10,225 nt of DNA, taken from contig CAMOUZ010000034.1 in the NCBI GenBank assembly GCA_946626795.1, positions 1-10,225 of the forward strand, given 5' to 3'. Each line of letters opens with the position of its first letter. Within the stretch, counting starts at the first letter, position 1. Shown here piece by piece: positions 1 through 7,504 of this stretch. The stretch comes from an uncultured Clostridia bacterium. GTDB taxonomy: Bacteria > Bacillota > Clostridia > Christensenellales > CAG-1252. Made by a program: the position numbers and the translations under genes. The notes under the pieces were generated by a model. That model was not told where the DNA came from. It made no database searches and was given only the letters and a program-made list of their open reading frames with translations.

Positions 1-389
1 GAATGGTCCTTGTGTAGATATCCGTGGCAGGCGAGTTCGTGGCCATCCATCGCGATTTTTAAGAGAGTTTCACTGTTTTTTTCCGCCCAAATTCCGCCGA
101 TAAAAAAAGTTGCTTTTGCTGAATAATTCCGAAGAATTTGCAATATTTCGAGTACGATGTCTGTCCCTTCATACACATTGAACATCAAGCCGGCGGCATC
201 TTTGTCCGTTACGATTTTATAAATTGCGGAACCGGCCGCCGATACGGCGTTTTTCTCTTTGTTTACGGCGAAAAAACCGCAAGTCGCAAGCGCAGAAATT
301 GTCAGGGTAATGACGACGGCGGAAAGCGCGTCGAAAAGACCTCTCGCAAGATGTTTTTTTGCTTTTGAAACGGGCGATACTTTCTTCAT
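1..389 (-). CDS. Polysaccharide deacetylase-like (CE4/NodB fold) membrane-anchored protein, 3' end cut by window edge
   Basis: The first 129 codons are visible; the rest lies beyond the left edge. A basic N-terminus (about residues 1-17) is followed by one hydrophobic segment (about 19-42), which suggests a signal anchor and an extracytoplasmic enzyme. The NodB fold starts near residue 66: GLMFNVYEG (67-75), then KATFFIGGIW (92-101), DGHELACHGYLHKDH (115-129). His122 and His126 fit the metal-binding H-x3-H motif of carbohydrate esterase family 4, which removes acetyl groups from peptidoglycan or other polysaccharides. The usual TFDDG motif is absent; Asn71 stands at the catalytic Asp position. 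This resembles, from memory, a clostridial subfamily with an NVYWG motif. The start at 389 is the only ATG after an in-frame stop upstream; no Shine-Dalgarno site precedes it. In Bacillus the related ylxY lies beside the M16 gene in the same direction; here the two are divergent. Family assignment is firm, activity is uncertain. Confidence 0.85.
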   Translation of the reverse strand, partial: MKKVSPVSKAKKHLARGLFDALSAVVITLTISALATCGFFAVNKEKNAVSAAGSAIYKIVTDKDAAGLMFNVYEGTDIVLEILQILRNYSAKATFFIGGIWAEKNSETLLKIAMDGHELACHGYLHKDH

Positions 390-394
390 AGAAG

Positions 395-426
395 ATAATA
401 TGCGGCCGCGTAAAAAATAATTTCAA
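395..426 (-). promoter_or_regulatory. Possible weak promoter of the deacetylase gene
   Basis: On the minus strand TTGAAA (426-421) resembles a SigA -35 box. Two overlapping -10 candidates follow: CATATT (402-397, 18-base spacer) and TATTAT (400-395, better box but 20-base spacer). Either would place the transcript start within about one base of the ATG at 389, so the messenger would be leaderless or nearly so, which agrees with the missing Shine-Dalgarno site. The spacing is not ideal and a sporulation sigma factor could use a different site, so this is tentative. Confidence 0.35.
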
Positions 427-442
427 TATCTTTCCCGAATCC

Positions 443-471
443 TTTACATATAATTTTTTATTATGTATAAT
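443..471 (+). promoter_or_regulatory. SigA-type promoter for the M16 peptidase and downstream genes
   Basis: TTTACA at 443-448 (five of six matches to the -35 consensus), a 17-base spacer and a perfect TATAAT at 466-471 make a near-ideal vegetative promoter. Counting six bases after the -10 box puts +1 at 478, exactly the A of the in-frame ATG of the M16 gene. A second TATAAT lies at 449-454 with no good -35 box; if used it would start transcription near 461, two bases before the alternative ATG at 463. The following genes are tightly packed, so this promoter may drive the whole cluster at least to cinA. Confidence 0.75.
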
Positions 472-477
472 AAATGT

Positions 478-1731
478 ATGATCGAAGTTATAACATTGTC
501 GAGCGGCTTGCGTCTCGCATTTGCAAATATGCCGTACGTCCATTCGGTTTCAATGGGCGTATTCGTAAAAATCGGAAGTAAAAACGAAGTGGAGTCGGAT
601 AACGGCATCGCTCATTTTACCGAGCATATGATGTTCAAGGGAACGGAGACGCGTTCGGCATTCGACATCGTGAAAGAGGCAGATGCGCTCGGCGCGAATA
701 TGAATGCCTACACTTCCAAAGAAGTAACGGCATATTATTTCCAATGCCTGGATGATACCGTCGAAGAATGTGCCGCCGTGCTTTCCGACATCCTCCTTCA
801 TTCCGCTTTTCCTGCCGAAGAGCTTGATAAAGAGAGAGGCGTTATCCTTGAAGAGATCAGCATGGTGAATGACATTCCGGATGACCTTTCGCAGGAGCTT
901 TGTTCCGCTTCTTTTTGGAAAGGATGTCCGCTCGGACTCACGATCCTCGGCACGCCCGAGAACGTAAAGAAATTCTCTTCTTCCGACGTCGAATCGTTTG
1001 TTTCCCAGCATTACGTTGCGGAGAATATCGTTCTTTCCGTTTGTGGAAATATCTCCAAAGAGCGTGCGATCGAGCTTGCGGAAAAATATTTTACGTTCCC
1101 TTCGAGGAGACATACGAGGCGGTCTTATGATCTCCCGACGCATTTCGGTGGGCAGATCGTTTCTTCCGTTAAAAATATCGAGCAGGCGAATCTTACTTTG
1201 GCATTCCCCGCCGTTTCGTATTTGAGCGAAAGCATCCCCGCTTTTAATGTGCTCAGTTGCGCCGTCGGGGGTGGGATGAGCAGTCGTCTTTTCCAAGAGG
1301 TGAGAGAACGGCAAGGTCTGGTTTATTCGATCTTTACGTACCCAGCCGTTTATGAGGACGCGGGCGCGCTTTGTTTGTATTTCGGCACAAACCCGAAGAA
1401 CCTCAATAAAGCGTTGACGTCCGTTATGCGTAGTATAAAGAATCTTTTAAAAGTCGGATTGGAGGAGGAAGATTTTCAACGGGCGAAACAGCAAGTGAAA
1501 GGCTCTCTTGTTATGGGACAGGAAAACAGCCTTTCCATAATGCGTTCGATGGGAAAACGCGCGCTCTTTTTCGAGGAACCTTTCTCGGTGGAGAAAAGTT
1601 TGCGTGAGATCGAGACGCTTACACTTGAAGACGTCAACGCTTTGCTCCCCGAAATATTCGACACAAAAGAGATCGGTATCGGTTACGTCGGGAAAAAGCC
1701 GACGTGCGATATCTCGAAAATTCTCAGATAG
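478..1731 (+). CDS. M16 family zinc metallopeptidase (insulinase/processing peptidase, MlpA/YmxG-like)
   Basis: A 417-residue protein, the normal length for the two-domain bacterial M16B peptidases related to mitochondrial processing peptidase and Bacillus MlpA. The inverted zinc motif is HFTEH (His46, Glu49, His50), with the third ligand Glu126 75 residues further on in VILEEI. The second half carries the conserved RERQGLVYS stretch (Arg276 to Tyr283), whose Arg/Tyr pair helps bind substrate. No signal peptide or membrane segment is seen, so it is probably cytoplasmic. An in-frame ATG at 463 would add five residues. I chose 478 because family members typically begin MI-x-TLxNGLR, as this protein then does (MIEVITLSSGLR), and because a promoter -10 box covers 466-471. 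No Shine-Dalgarno site precedes either ATG, unlike every later gene in the cluster, so translation may be leaderless. The physiological substrate is unknown. The gene ends 9 bases before ftsK. Confidence 0.93.
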   Translation: MIEVITLSSGLRLAFANMPYVHSVSMGVFVKIGSKNEVESDNGIAHFTEHMMFKGTETRSAFDIVKEADALGANMNAYTSKEVTAYYFQCLDDTVEECAAVLSDILLHSAFPAEELDKERGVILEEISMVNDIPDDLSQELCSASFWKGCPLGLTILGTPENVKKFSSSDVESFVSQHYVAENIVLSVCGNISKERAIELAEKYFTFPSRRHTRRSYDLPTHFGGQIVSSVKNIEQANLTLAFPAVSYLSESIPAFNVLSCAVGGGMSSRLFQEVRERQGLVYSIFTYPAVYEDAGALCLYFGTNPKNLNKALTSVMRSIKNLLKVGLEEEDFQRAKQQVKGSLVMGQENSLSIMRSMGKRALFFEEPFSVEKSLREIETLTLEDVNALLPEIFDTKEIGIGYVGKKPTCDISKILR

Positions 1732-1735
1732 GAGG
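1730..1735 (+). promoter_or_regulatory. Ribosome binding site fixing a GTG start for ftsK
   Basis: AGGAGG, overlapping the TAG stop of the M16 gene, lies five bases before the GTG at 1741. It is the reason to accept GTG rather than a later ATG; the first internal ATG (residue 83) would delete the first membrane segments. Confidence 0.85.
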
Positions 1736-1740
1736 TTCCC

Positions 1741-4700
1741 GTGAGAAGAGACCGCAGAGCACCGGAAAAGAAAAAAAAGAGTTTCGTGATCGTGGCGATC
1801 GCGGTTCTTCTTTTGGCAGTCGCGTTGGTTGGGCTCCTTGTCGGCGGTCCCATCAAGACCTTTTTAACGGGAGTATTCGGCTTCTCGGCGTATCTCTTAA
1901 TCGCGGTATTACTTGCCGCCGTCGTGGTCTTCGGCTTTCGCCTTTTGAAGCTGAGGAAAAAAGCGCGTTTCATATTCTTTGCGGCGATGCTTTCCCTCGT
2001 GTTCTTCTGTTATCTTCAAATCGTCACTTCGCACAAACTCTATGCCGCTCTCGCGGAGCCGAGTTTCTCGGGCTATTTGTCCTCTTGTTATGCCGAGGGT
2101 TCGGGAACGGCGGGCGGCGCCGTTTTGGCGGTGGTCGTATATCCCGTGCTTGCTTTGATGGGGAAATATGCAGCCATTCCTATGGCGGTGCTCTTTTTCG
2201 TCGTTCTTTTCCTTGCGCTTTTTCCCTTGATGAAGATATCGGAAAGCGAAGCCGACGCACAGGGTGCGACGAAGTGGAAAAAAACGCTTCGAAAGAAAGG
2301 AAAGGAAGAAGAGGCGCCGCTTCGTCTCTTCGTGGACAAAGTAAGGCAAGGCGAGAAAGACGCCGACGTGATTAAAAGAAGGCGAGGACTCTCAAAGCCC
2401 GAGGAGTCTTATCAGCTCTTCGACGTGCACGATACCTCATCCGTCCTCGGTGATTCCGCAGTTCCTCCCGTAACGCCGGAAAGGTACAGCCCTTATCGCG
2501 ATGATCGTCCCGCCTCGTTTGATTACGATGACGAATACGATCCCACTTTCGTCCCCGATCCCTCCGAAGAAAGACGCTCGCCTTTGCGTTCCGATTCGAC
2601 TTATCAAGCGGTGGATGAAGAAATGCCGCGCTTTATGCGTCACGCTACGGAGCGTGCCGAAGCTTCGAAAAAACTCTATGGCGAGGAACGTTTAAAGAGC
2701 GTAATTCCCGAAGAGCCTACATACGGCGCGCCACAAGAGCCCAAGAAGGTGCCTTTGCGCCCGACGCCGCTTGCCGACCTTCCCAAGAAAAGGCCCGTTC
2801 GTGGATCCGTGGACATTATCGAAGATTTGGATGATCTCAAAAGGGTGAATGAGCAAAATGCCGCGCCGCGTATGGCAAGAGAAAAGTTTATCGGAGAGGA
2901 TCCAGCGCCGATGACGCCTACGTCTCTTCCCGAAACGGAAGAAGAACAAGTCGCACTAGAAACGCCTAAGATCATTCCGCCGATCGAAACGGAGGAAACT
3001 TTCGAGCCTGAGACGGATGATGAAGATATCTTTTTAAAAGAAGAGGAAGAAACGGAAGAAGAGGGAAAGACGCCTTATGTTCCGCCGCGTGCCACCATCA
3101 CGCCGAGTGACGCTTCTTCGATGAAGCCCGTAGAACCGAAACGAGAGGCACAGGCTCCCCTGTATCGTTCGACGCCGCGCCCCGTGGCGCCTACGCCTCT
3201 CGAAGATATGTCTTACGATGCGCCGGAGGAAGAGGAAGAGATTGCTCCGATTATTCGTCAGCGCAAACCGCGTTCCGACATCGGAGGTACGCATCGTTCT
3301 CCGTCGGCGCCTTCGCAACAGAATTCTTATATCCCGCCGAAGAAGGCGGAGCAGGTTGATATGATTGAGGCGATGGAAGAAGCCCCGATGAGACCTTATA
3401 CGGCGCCGCCCGTTCATTTCTTAACGGAATATCCACCAATGAAGGACGAAGAAGGCGTGGAAGAAAAAGGTGAAGCGCTGGTGCAGGCTTTGGCGTCTTT
3501 CAACATTCATTCCGAAGTCATCGATCATAAAACGGGTCCGACTTTTACCCAATTTGCCGTGAGCCTTCCCGACAATATGTCCGTGAATAAACTCACGCCG
3601 CTCGAAAAGGACATCAAGCGTAAGTTGAAGATCGAAAAGAATATTCGTATTATTCCTTCCGTGCCCGGCTTGGATGCGGTTGGATTCGAGGTCCCGAATG
3701 AGAAGACTTCGATGATCGGACTGCGTTCTTTGATCAATGCGCCCGAATTCGAGAAAGAAAATAAGCTTTATTTCGCGATCGGCGTTGACGTCTCCGGTCG
3801 CGCGGTATACGGGGATCTTTTGAAGATGCCGCACCTTTTGGTGGCAGGTTCGACGGGCAGCGGAAAGAGCGTTTGCTTGAATGTCCTCATTTGCAGCATC
3901 CTTTATCATTATTCGCCGGAATTCGTTCGTTTCATTATGATCGATCCGAAAAAGGTGGAGCTTTCCGTTTATAAAAATATGCCGCATATGGTTATGCCCA
4001 ATACCGTCACGGAAGTCAGCAAGGCCATCAACGCTCTGACTTGGGCGGTAAACGAGATGGAACGCCGCTATGACATTTTGCAAGAGAACAGCTGCCGCAA
4101 TATTGCCGAATATAATGAGTTGCAGAAGAAAAACGGCGGCAAAAAGATGTATTACATCGTCATTATCGTCGACGAAATGGCGGATCTTATGACCCGTGCG
4201 AAGAAGGACGTGGAAGATAAAATCAATTCTTTGACGAGCAAGGCGCGCGCCGCGGGCATCCATCTCGTCGTTGCGACGCAAAGACCGTCCGTTGACGTTA
4301 TTACCGGCACGATCAAGAATAATATCCCCACCCGTATCGCCTTTAAAGTCACGTCGATGAATGACTCGCGTACTATACTCGAAAAGAGCGGAGCGGAGTC
4401 TCTCTTCGGAAACGGTGATATGCTGTATTGCCCGCCGAACGGCGGCGAGCCAATTCGTCTCCAAGGTCCTTTCCTTGACGATGAAGTCTTGTCTATCGTG
4501 AATTATATCAAAGAGCATAACGATTGCAGCTTTGATGGGGAAGCGGAGAAGATCATTCAAGCCGAGAAGCCGACGGAGCAGGACCCGTCCGCTTTGCCGA
4601 CGAACGTGGAGAATGGAGATGAAGAGGACGAGGTCTTGCAAGACGCTTTGCTCTTTGTGATTGAGTCCGGACAAGCTTCCATTTCCAAACTTCAACGCAA

Positions 4701-4869
4701 GTTCCGCTTGGGATATGCCCGTGCGGCGCGTATCATCGACATAATGGAGGACAGAGGATATATCGGACCGACCGACGCTTCGAACAAGCCTCGCGCCGTT
4801 CTTCTTACGAAGGAGCAATACTACGAGATATACAATGACGATGGAATCGAAGGAGATGAAAGCAGATGA
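1741..4869 (+). CDS. ftsK: DNA translocase FtsK/SpoIIIE family
   Basis: A 1042-residue septal DNA pump that uses ATP to move chromosome ends away from the closing septum (FtsK) or into the forespore (SpoIIIE); sequence alone does not decide between them. The N-terminus has four or five hydrophobic segments (about 14-36, 43-66, 76-94, 123-141, 145-164). A low-complexity linker rich in Pro, Glu, Asp and Tyr spans about 166-555. The motor follows: an alpha subdomain (about 575-670), Walker A GSTGSGKS (703-710, Lys709), Walker B IIVDEMAD (808-815, Asp811/Glu812) and the conserved ATQRPSVDVITG stretch. The C-terminal gamma winged helix (about 962-1027) contains KLQRKFRLGYARAAR, the part that reads polar DNA sites. 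All catalytic features are intact. The protein is longer than Bacillus SpoIIIE (about 790 residues) because of the linker. The last four bases overlap the rimO start as ATGA, which implies coupled translation. Confidence 0.97.
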   Translation: MRRDRRAPEKKKKSFVIVAIAVLLLAVALVGLLVGGPIKTFLTGVFGFSAYLLIAVLLAAVVVFGFRLLKLRKKARFIFFAAMLSLVFFCYLQIVTSHKLYAALAEPSFSGYLSSCYAEGSGTAGGAVLAVVVYPVLALMGKYAAIPMAVLFFVVLFLALFPLMKISESEADAQGATKWKKTLRKKGKEEEAPLRLFVDKVRQGEKDADVIKRRRGLSKPEESYQLFDVHDTSSVLGDSAVPPVTPERYSPYRDDRPASFDYDDEYDPTFVPDPSEERRSPLRSDSTYQAVDEEMPRFMRHATERAEASKKLYGEERLKSVIPEEPTYGAPQEPKKVPLRPTPLADLPKKRPVRGSVDIIEDLDDLKRVNEQNAAPRMAREKFIGEDPAPMTPTSLPETEEEQVALETPKIIPPIETEETFEPETDDEDIFLKEEEETEEEGKTPYVPPRATITPSDASSMKPVEPKREAQAPLYRSTPRPVAPTPLEDMSYDAPEEEEEIAPIIRQRKPRSDIGGTHRSPSAPSQQNSYIPPKKAEQVDMIEAMEEAPMRPYTAPPVHFLTEYPPMKDEEGVEEKGEALVQALASFNIHSEVIDHKTGPTFTQFAVSLPDNMSVNKLTPLEKDIKRKLKIEKNIRIIPSVPGLDAVGFEVPNEKTSMIGLRSLINAPEFEKENKLYFAIGVDVSGRAVYGDLLKMPHLLVAGSTGSGKSVCLNVLICSILYHYSPEFVRFIMIDPKKVELSVYKNMPHMVMPNTVTEVSKAINALTWAVNEMERRYDILQENSCRNIAEYNELQKKNGGKKMYYIVIIVDEMADLMTRAKKDVEDKINSLTSKARAAGIHLVVATQRPSVDVITGTIKNNIPTRIAFKVTSMNDSRTILEKSGAESLFGNGDMLYCPPNGGEPIRLQGPFLDDEVLSIVNYIKEHNDCSFDGEAEKIIQAEKPTEQDPSALPTNVENGDEEDEVLQDALLFVIESGQASISKLQRKFRLGYARAARIIDIMEDRGYIGPTDASNKPRAVLLTKEQYYEIYNDDGIEGDESR

Positions 4870-6191
4870 AAATAGGCGCGGTCTCGCTCGGATGCGATAA
4901 AAACAGAGTCGATACGGAAAATCTGCTGGGATTCGCGTCTCGCGCGGGGCATATCATCGTGAATGATTATGATGATGCCGACGCCGTTGTCGTCAATACT
5001 TGTTCTTTTTTGCAAAGCGCGGTAAAAGAGAGTTTAAATGCCGTTTTCGAAGCAAGAGCGCGCGGAAATGTGAAATATGTCATTCTCGCAGGTTGCCTGC
5101 CCATGCGTTATTTCAAAGAAATCGCGGCGGAAGACGGGCTTTCGGAAGTCGACGCCATCCTTCCGAATACGACTTATCATCGGGTCGGTGAAGTGCTCGA
5201 TCGTTTGGAAAGGGGAGAACGCGTCATTCTCAGCGGAGACGAAAGCATGCCGAAACAGTCTTTCGACCGCGTGATAACGACACCGTATCACTACGCATAT
5301 TTGAAGATCGCGGAAGGTTGTGACAATCGATGCACCTTTTGCGCCATTCCTTCCATTCGCGGTAGATATCGGAGCGAAACGAAAGAGAATCTTGTCAAGG
5401 AAGCGTCGGAGCTCATCGCTCAGGGGGTGAGAGAGCTGATCCTCGTTGCGCAAGATGTCACGCGTTACGGGACGGACAGAAGCGGAGCGTCGGAGCTCTT
5501 GGATCTCTTGAAAGACCTTGCGGCACTTCCTTTGGAGCGTATTCGGCTTTTGTATTGCTATCCCGATATGTGCTCGGACGAATTGATCGATTATATCGAC
5601 AAGGAACCCAAGATGGCGAAATACATAGACATGCCGATGCAACATGCTTCGGACGCCGTTTTAAAAAGAATGAACCGAAAAGATACGGCGCAGTCTTTGA
5701 AAAGCCGGGTGGCATATATCCGCTCGAAAACAAGCGGGATCGCGATCAGAAGCACCTTTATGGTGGGCTTTCCCGGTGAGACCGAATCCGATTTTGAGGC
5801 ATTGTGTCGATTTTTGGAAGAGGAAAAGTTGGATCAAGTCGGCTTCTTCGCGTATTCGAGGGAAGACGGCACGCCCGCTGCCAAGCTGAAAGAGCAGATT
5901 CCGCATAAGGAGAAGCAGAGAAGGCTTTCCGTCGTAAGAGCTTTGCAGTCTCGCATTGCGGAAGAAAAAGCGAAGTCTATGATCGGGGAAAAAATCGACG
6001 TGATTTATGATGGGATAGACTATGACAAAGAGCTTTTCTACGGACATACGGATAAGACGATGCCCGACGGTGACGCAAAAGTATATTTCACGTCCGATTT
6101 TGTTGCGCAAGTCGGCGAGACGTATAACGTCTTGATCGAGAAGACAAAAAAACTCGATCTTTACGGAAAATGTGCGGAGGATGAAGAATGA
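4866..6191 (+). CDS. rimO: Ribosomal protein S12 methylthiotransferase RimO
   Basis: A 441-residue radical-SAM enzyme, the usual length, which adds a methylthio group to the conserved aspartate of ribosomal protein S12. The N-terminal UPF0004 domain carries the three Cys for the auxiliary iron-sulfur cluster (Cys10 in SLGCDKNRVD, Cys46 in NTCSF, Cys77 in AGCLP). The radical-SAM motif CxxxCxxC is Cys152, Cys156 and Cys159 (EGCDNRCTFC). A TRAM domain occupies about 375-437. The SLGC-x-KNRVD start favours RimO over the tRNA enzymes MiaB and MtaB. AGGAG (4851-4855) sits ten bases before the ATG. The gene overlaps ftsK and pgsA by four bases each (ATGA), so all three are probably translated from one messenger. 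rimO just upstream of pgsA is a common clostridial arrangement. Confidence 0.96.
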   Translation: MKIGAVSLGCDKNRVDTENLLGFASRAGHIIVNDYDDADAVVVNTCSFLQSAVKESLNAVFEARARGNVKYVILAGCLPMRYFKEIAAEDGLSEVDAILPNTTYHRVGEVLDRLERGERVILSGDESMPKQSFDRVITTPYHYAYLKIAEGCDNRCTFCAIPSIRGRYRSETKENLVKEASELIAQGVRELILVAQDVTRYGTDRSGASELLDLLKDLAALPLERIRLLYCYPDMCSDELIDYIDKEPKMAKYIDMPMQHASDAVLKRMNRKDTAQSLKSRVAYIRSKTSGIAIRSTFMVGFPGETESDFEALCRFLEEEKLDQVGFFAYSREDGTPAAKLKEQIPHKEKQRRLSVVRALQSRIAEEKAKSMIGEKIDVIYDGIDYDKELFYGHTDKTMPDGDAKVYFTSDFVAQVGETYNVLIEKTKKLDLYGKCAEDEE

Positions 6192-6751
6192 ATTTAGCAA
6201 CGAAGATCACACTTTCCAGAATACTTGCTTTGCCGATCATCGTAGTTTTATTCTACGTTCCTTTTGCATATCACCGTCTGATCGCCGCGATTATATTTGT
6301 GCTTGCTGCGATCACCGATATGTTCGACGGGAAAGTGGCGCGGAAAAGAGGAGAAGTGACCGCTCTCGGCAAACTCCTCGATCCCATAGCGGATAAGGTA
6401 TTGGCGTGTTGTCTTTTGATTTTGGAAGCGGCAAGCGGGCTCATCGAATGCGATCCCGCCGGCATTATCCTTACGGCCGTCATCGTCGCGCGAGAGATCG
6501 GGATCGGCGCTTTCCGCACCCTTGCCGCGCATAAAGGCGAGATCCTTGCCGCGGACAAGTTCGGAAAGTTGAAAACAATATTCACGAACGTTGCCATTCC
6601 TGTCATTATGATCGGAGAGTTTCATGAGACGATACGCATTGCGGGAAGCGTGATCTTCGCATTGGCGGCGCTTTTCACCGTGATTTCCGGCGTGAATTAC
6701 GTTGTGAAAAATCTTCACGTGCTCACGGAAGGGGGCAAGAATGGAGACTGA
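6188..6751 (+). CDS. pgsA: CDP-diacylglycerol--glycerol-3-phosphate 3-phosphatidyltransferase
   Basis: A 187-residue integral membrane enzyme that makes phosphatidylglycerol phosphate, the committed step to phosphatidylglycerol and cardiolipin. The CDP-alcohol phosphotransferase signature is complete: Asp44-x2-Asp47-Gly48-x2-Ala51-Arg52-x8-Gly61-x3-Asp65-x3-Asp69, with the metal and substrate-binding aspartates intact. Hydrophobic stretches at about 12-29, 31-45, 70-86, 91-108, 131-144 and 151-174 suit a roughly six-helix membrane protein. ARE (101-103) and KFGKLKT (124-130) match the PgsA branch rather than phosphatidylserine synthases. GGAGG at 6176-6180 stands seven bases before the ATG. 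The start overlaps the rimO stop by four bases and the end overlaps the next gene by 11 bases. The position before cinA and recA is conserved in Firmicutes. Confidence 0.96.
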   Translation: MNLATKITLSRILALPIIVVLFYVPFAYHRLIAAIIFVLAAITDMFDGKVARKRGEVTALGKLLDPIADKVLACCLLILEAASGLIECDPAGIILTAVIVAREIGIGAFRTLAAHKGEILAADKFGKLKTIFTNVAIPVIMIGEFHETIRIAGSVIFALAALFTVISGVNYVVKNLHVLTEGGKNGD

Positions 6752-7451
6752 AAAACGTGTCTACAAGCTTTTCGGCTATTCGCGCGAAGATATAATGGAA
6801 AAACTCACTGAGATCGGGGGTGACGCCGAATTCGAGGTGGAAGAAAAATACCTCGACGCGAAAATCACGCTGACTTGTCCCTCGTCCGAGTCGCATCGCT
6901 TGGAGATACTGATCGGAAATGCTTTTTACGGCTCGATTTATTCGGACGAAGACGAGTCCCTTGCGAAATGCATCATCGATCGTCTTGCCTTTTACGGTAG
7001 GACCCTTTCCGTCGCCGAGAGTTTGACAGGCGGGCTTGTCACGGATCGCTTGGTCTCCGTGCCGGGGTGTAGCGAAGTCCTTATCGAAGGGCTGGTCACT
7101 TATAGTAACGCGTCGAAAGCCGCGCGTCTCGGCGTGGATAAAAATGCGCTCGCTACGTTCGGAGCTGTATCTGCGGAGGTGGCAAGACAGATGGCGACGG
7201 GACTTGTTAAGGCGGGCTCGGATATCGCGGTTTCCACGACGGGGATAGCAGGACCTTCCGGCGGCTCAAAAGAGAAGCCTGTCGGTCTGACTTATATCGG
7301 CATCGCGGATGAAATGAAAGTGACGGCAAACGAGCTTTTCTTCAAAGGGGACCGCGAAGAAATAAGAAATCTGGCGGCGAATACCGCGCTTTTCCTCTTA
7401 TGGAAAAGGATCGTGAAGCCGACCGATTTCGAGAATATGGTAATTGAGTAG
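6741..7451 (+). CDS. cinA: Short CinA-like protein: KH-like domain plus nicotinamide-nucleotide amidase (PncC) domain
   Basis: A 236-residue protein. Residues about 84-230 are the CinA C-terminal domain, which deamidates nicotinamide mononucleotide to nicotinate mononucleotide in pyridine nucleotide recycling. The motifs are AESLTGG (92-98), VPGCSEVLIEG (107-117), VTYSNASK (119-126), GAVSAE (141-146) and TTGIAGPSGG (166-175). The family's expected nucleophile Ser111 is followed by Tyr121 (+10) and Lys126 (+15), the conserved spacing. Residues about 6-80, starting YKLFGYSREDIMEKL, resemble the KH-like middle domain of full CinA. The N-terminal MoaB/MogA-like pyrophosphatase domain (roughly 170 residues of a usual 410-420) is missing; pgsA occupies the DNA where it would be. 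AAGGGGG (6729-6735) lies five bases before the ATG, so the start looks genuine. The frame is intact and the active site complete, so this is probably a functional reduced form, not a pseudogene. Confidence 0.9.
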   Translation: METEKRVYKLFGYSREDIMEKLTEIGGDAEFEVEEKYLDAKITLTCPSSESHRLEILIGNAFYGSIYSDEDESLAKCIIDRLAFYGRTLSVAESLTGGLVTDRLVSVPGCSEVLIEGLVTYSNASKAARLGVDKNALATFGAVSAEVARQMATGLVKAGSDIAVSTTGIAGPSGGSKEKPVGLTYIGIADEMKVTANELFFKGDREEIRNLAANTALFLLWKRIVKPTDFENMVIE

Positions 7452-7504
7452 AAATCCGCGTTTCGGCGCGCTACTTACTATAAAAAATCAAATAGGAGAA
7501 AATT

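Noticed and set aside
550..1314. Open frame of 254 codons on the minus strand opposite the M16 gene
   Set aside because: Antisense to the conserved zinc-site half of the peptidase, no motif and no ribosome binding site pattern; explained by codon bias.
3421..4818. Long open frame (465 codons) on the minus strand opposite ftsK
   Set aside because: It is antisense to the conserved motor domain, its translation is rich in Arg, His and Asp with no recognisable motif, and it has no credible start site. Strong codon bias in the real gene leaves the opposite strand open.
7451..7464. GAAA-N6-TTTC inverted repeat just upstream of recA, considered as a LexA box
   Set aside because: The Firmicute LexA box is GAAC-N4-GTTC; both arms and the spacing differ here. 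A four-base repeat like this is expected by chance.
7455..7484. CGCG-TTTCGG-CGCG hairpin and TATAAA as a cinA terminator or recA promoter
   Set aside because: The stem is four pairs with no T-run, and no -35-like sequence stands 16-18 bases before TATAAA (7479-7484).
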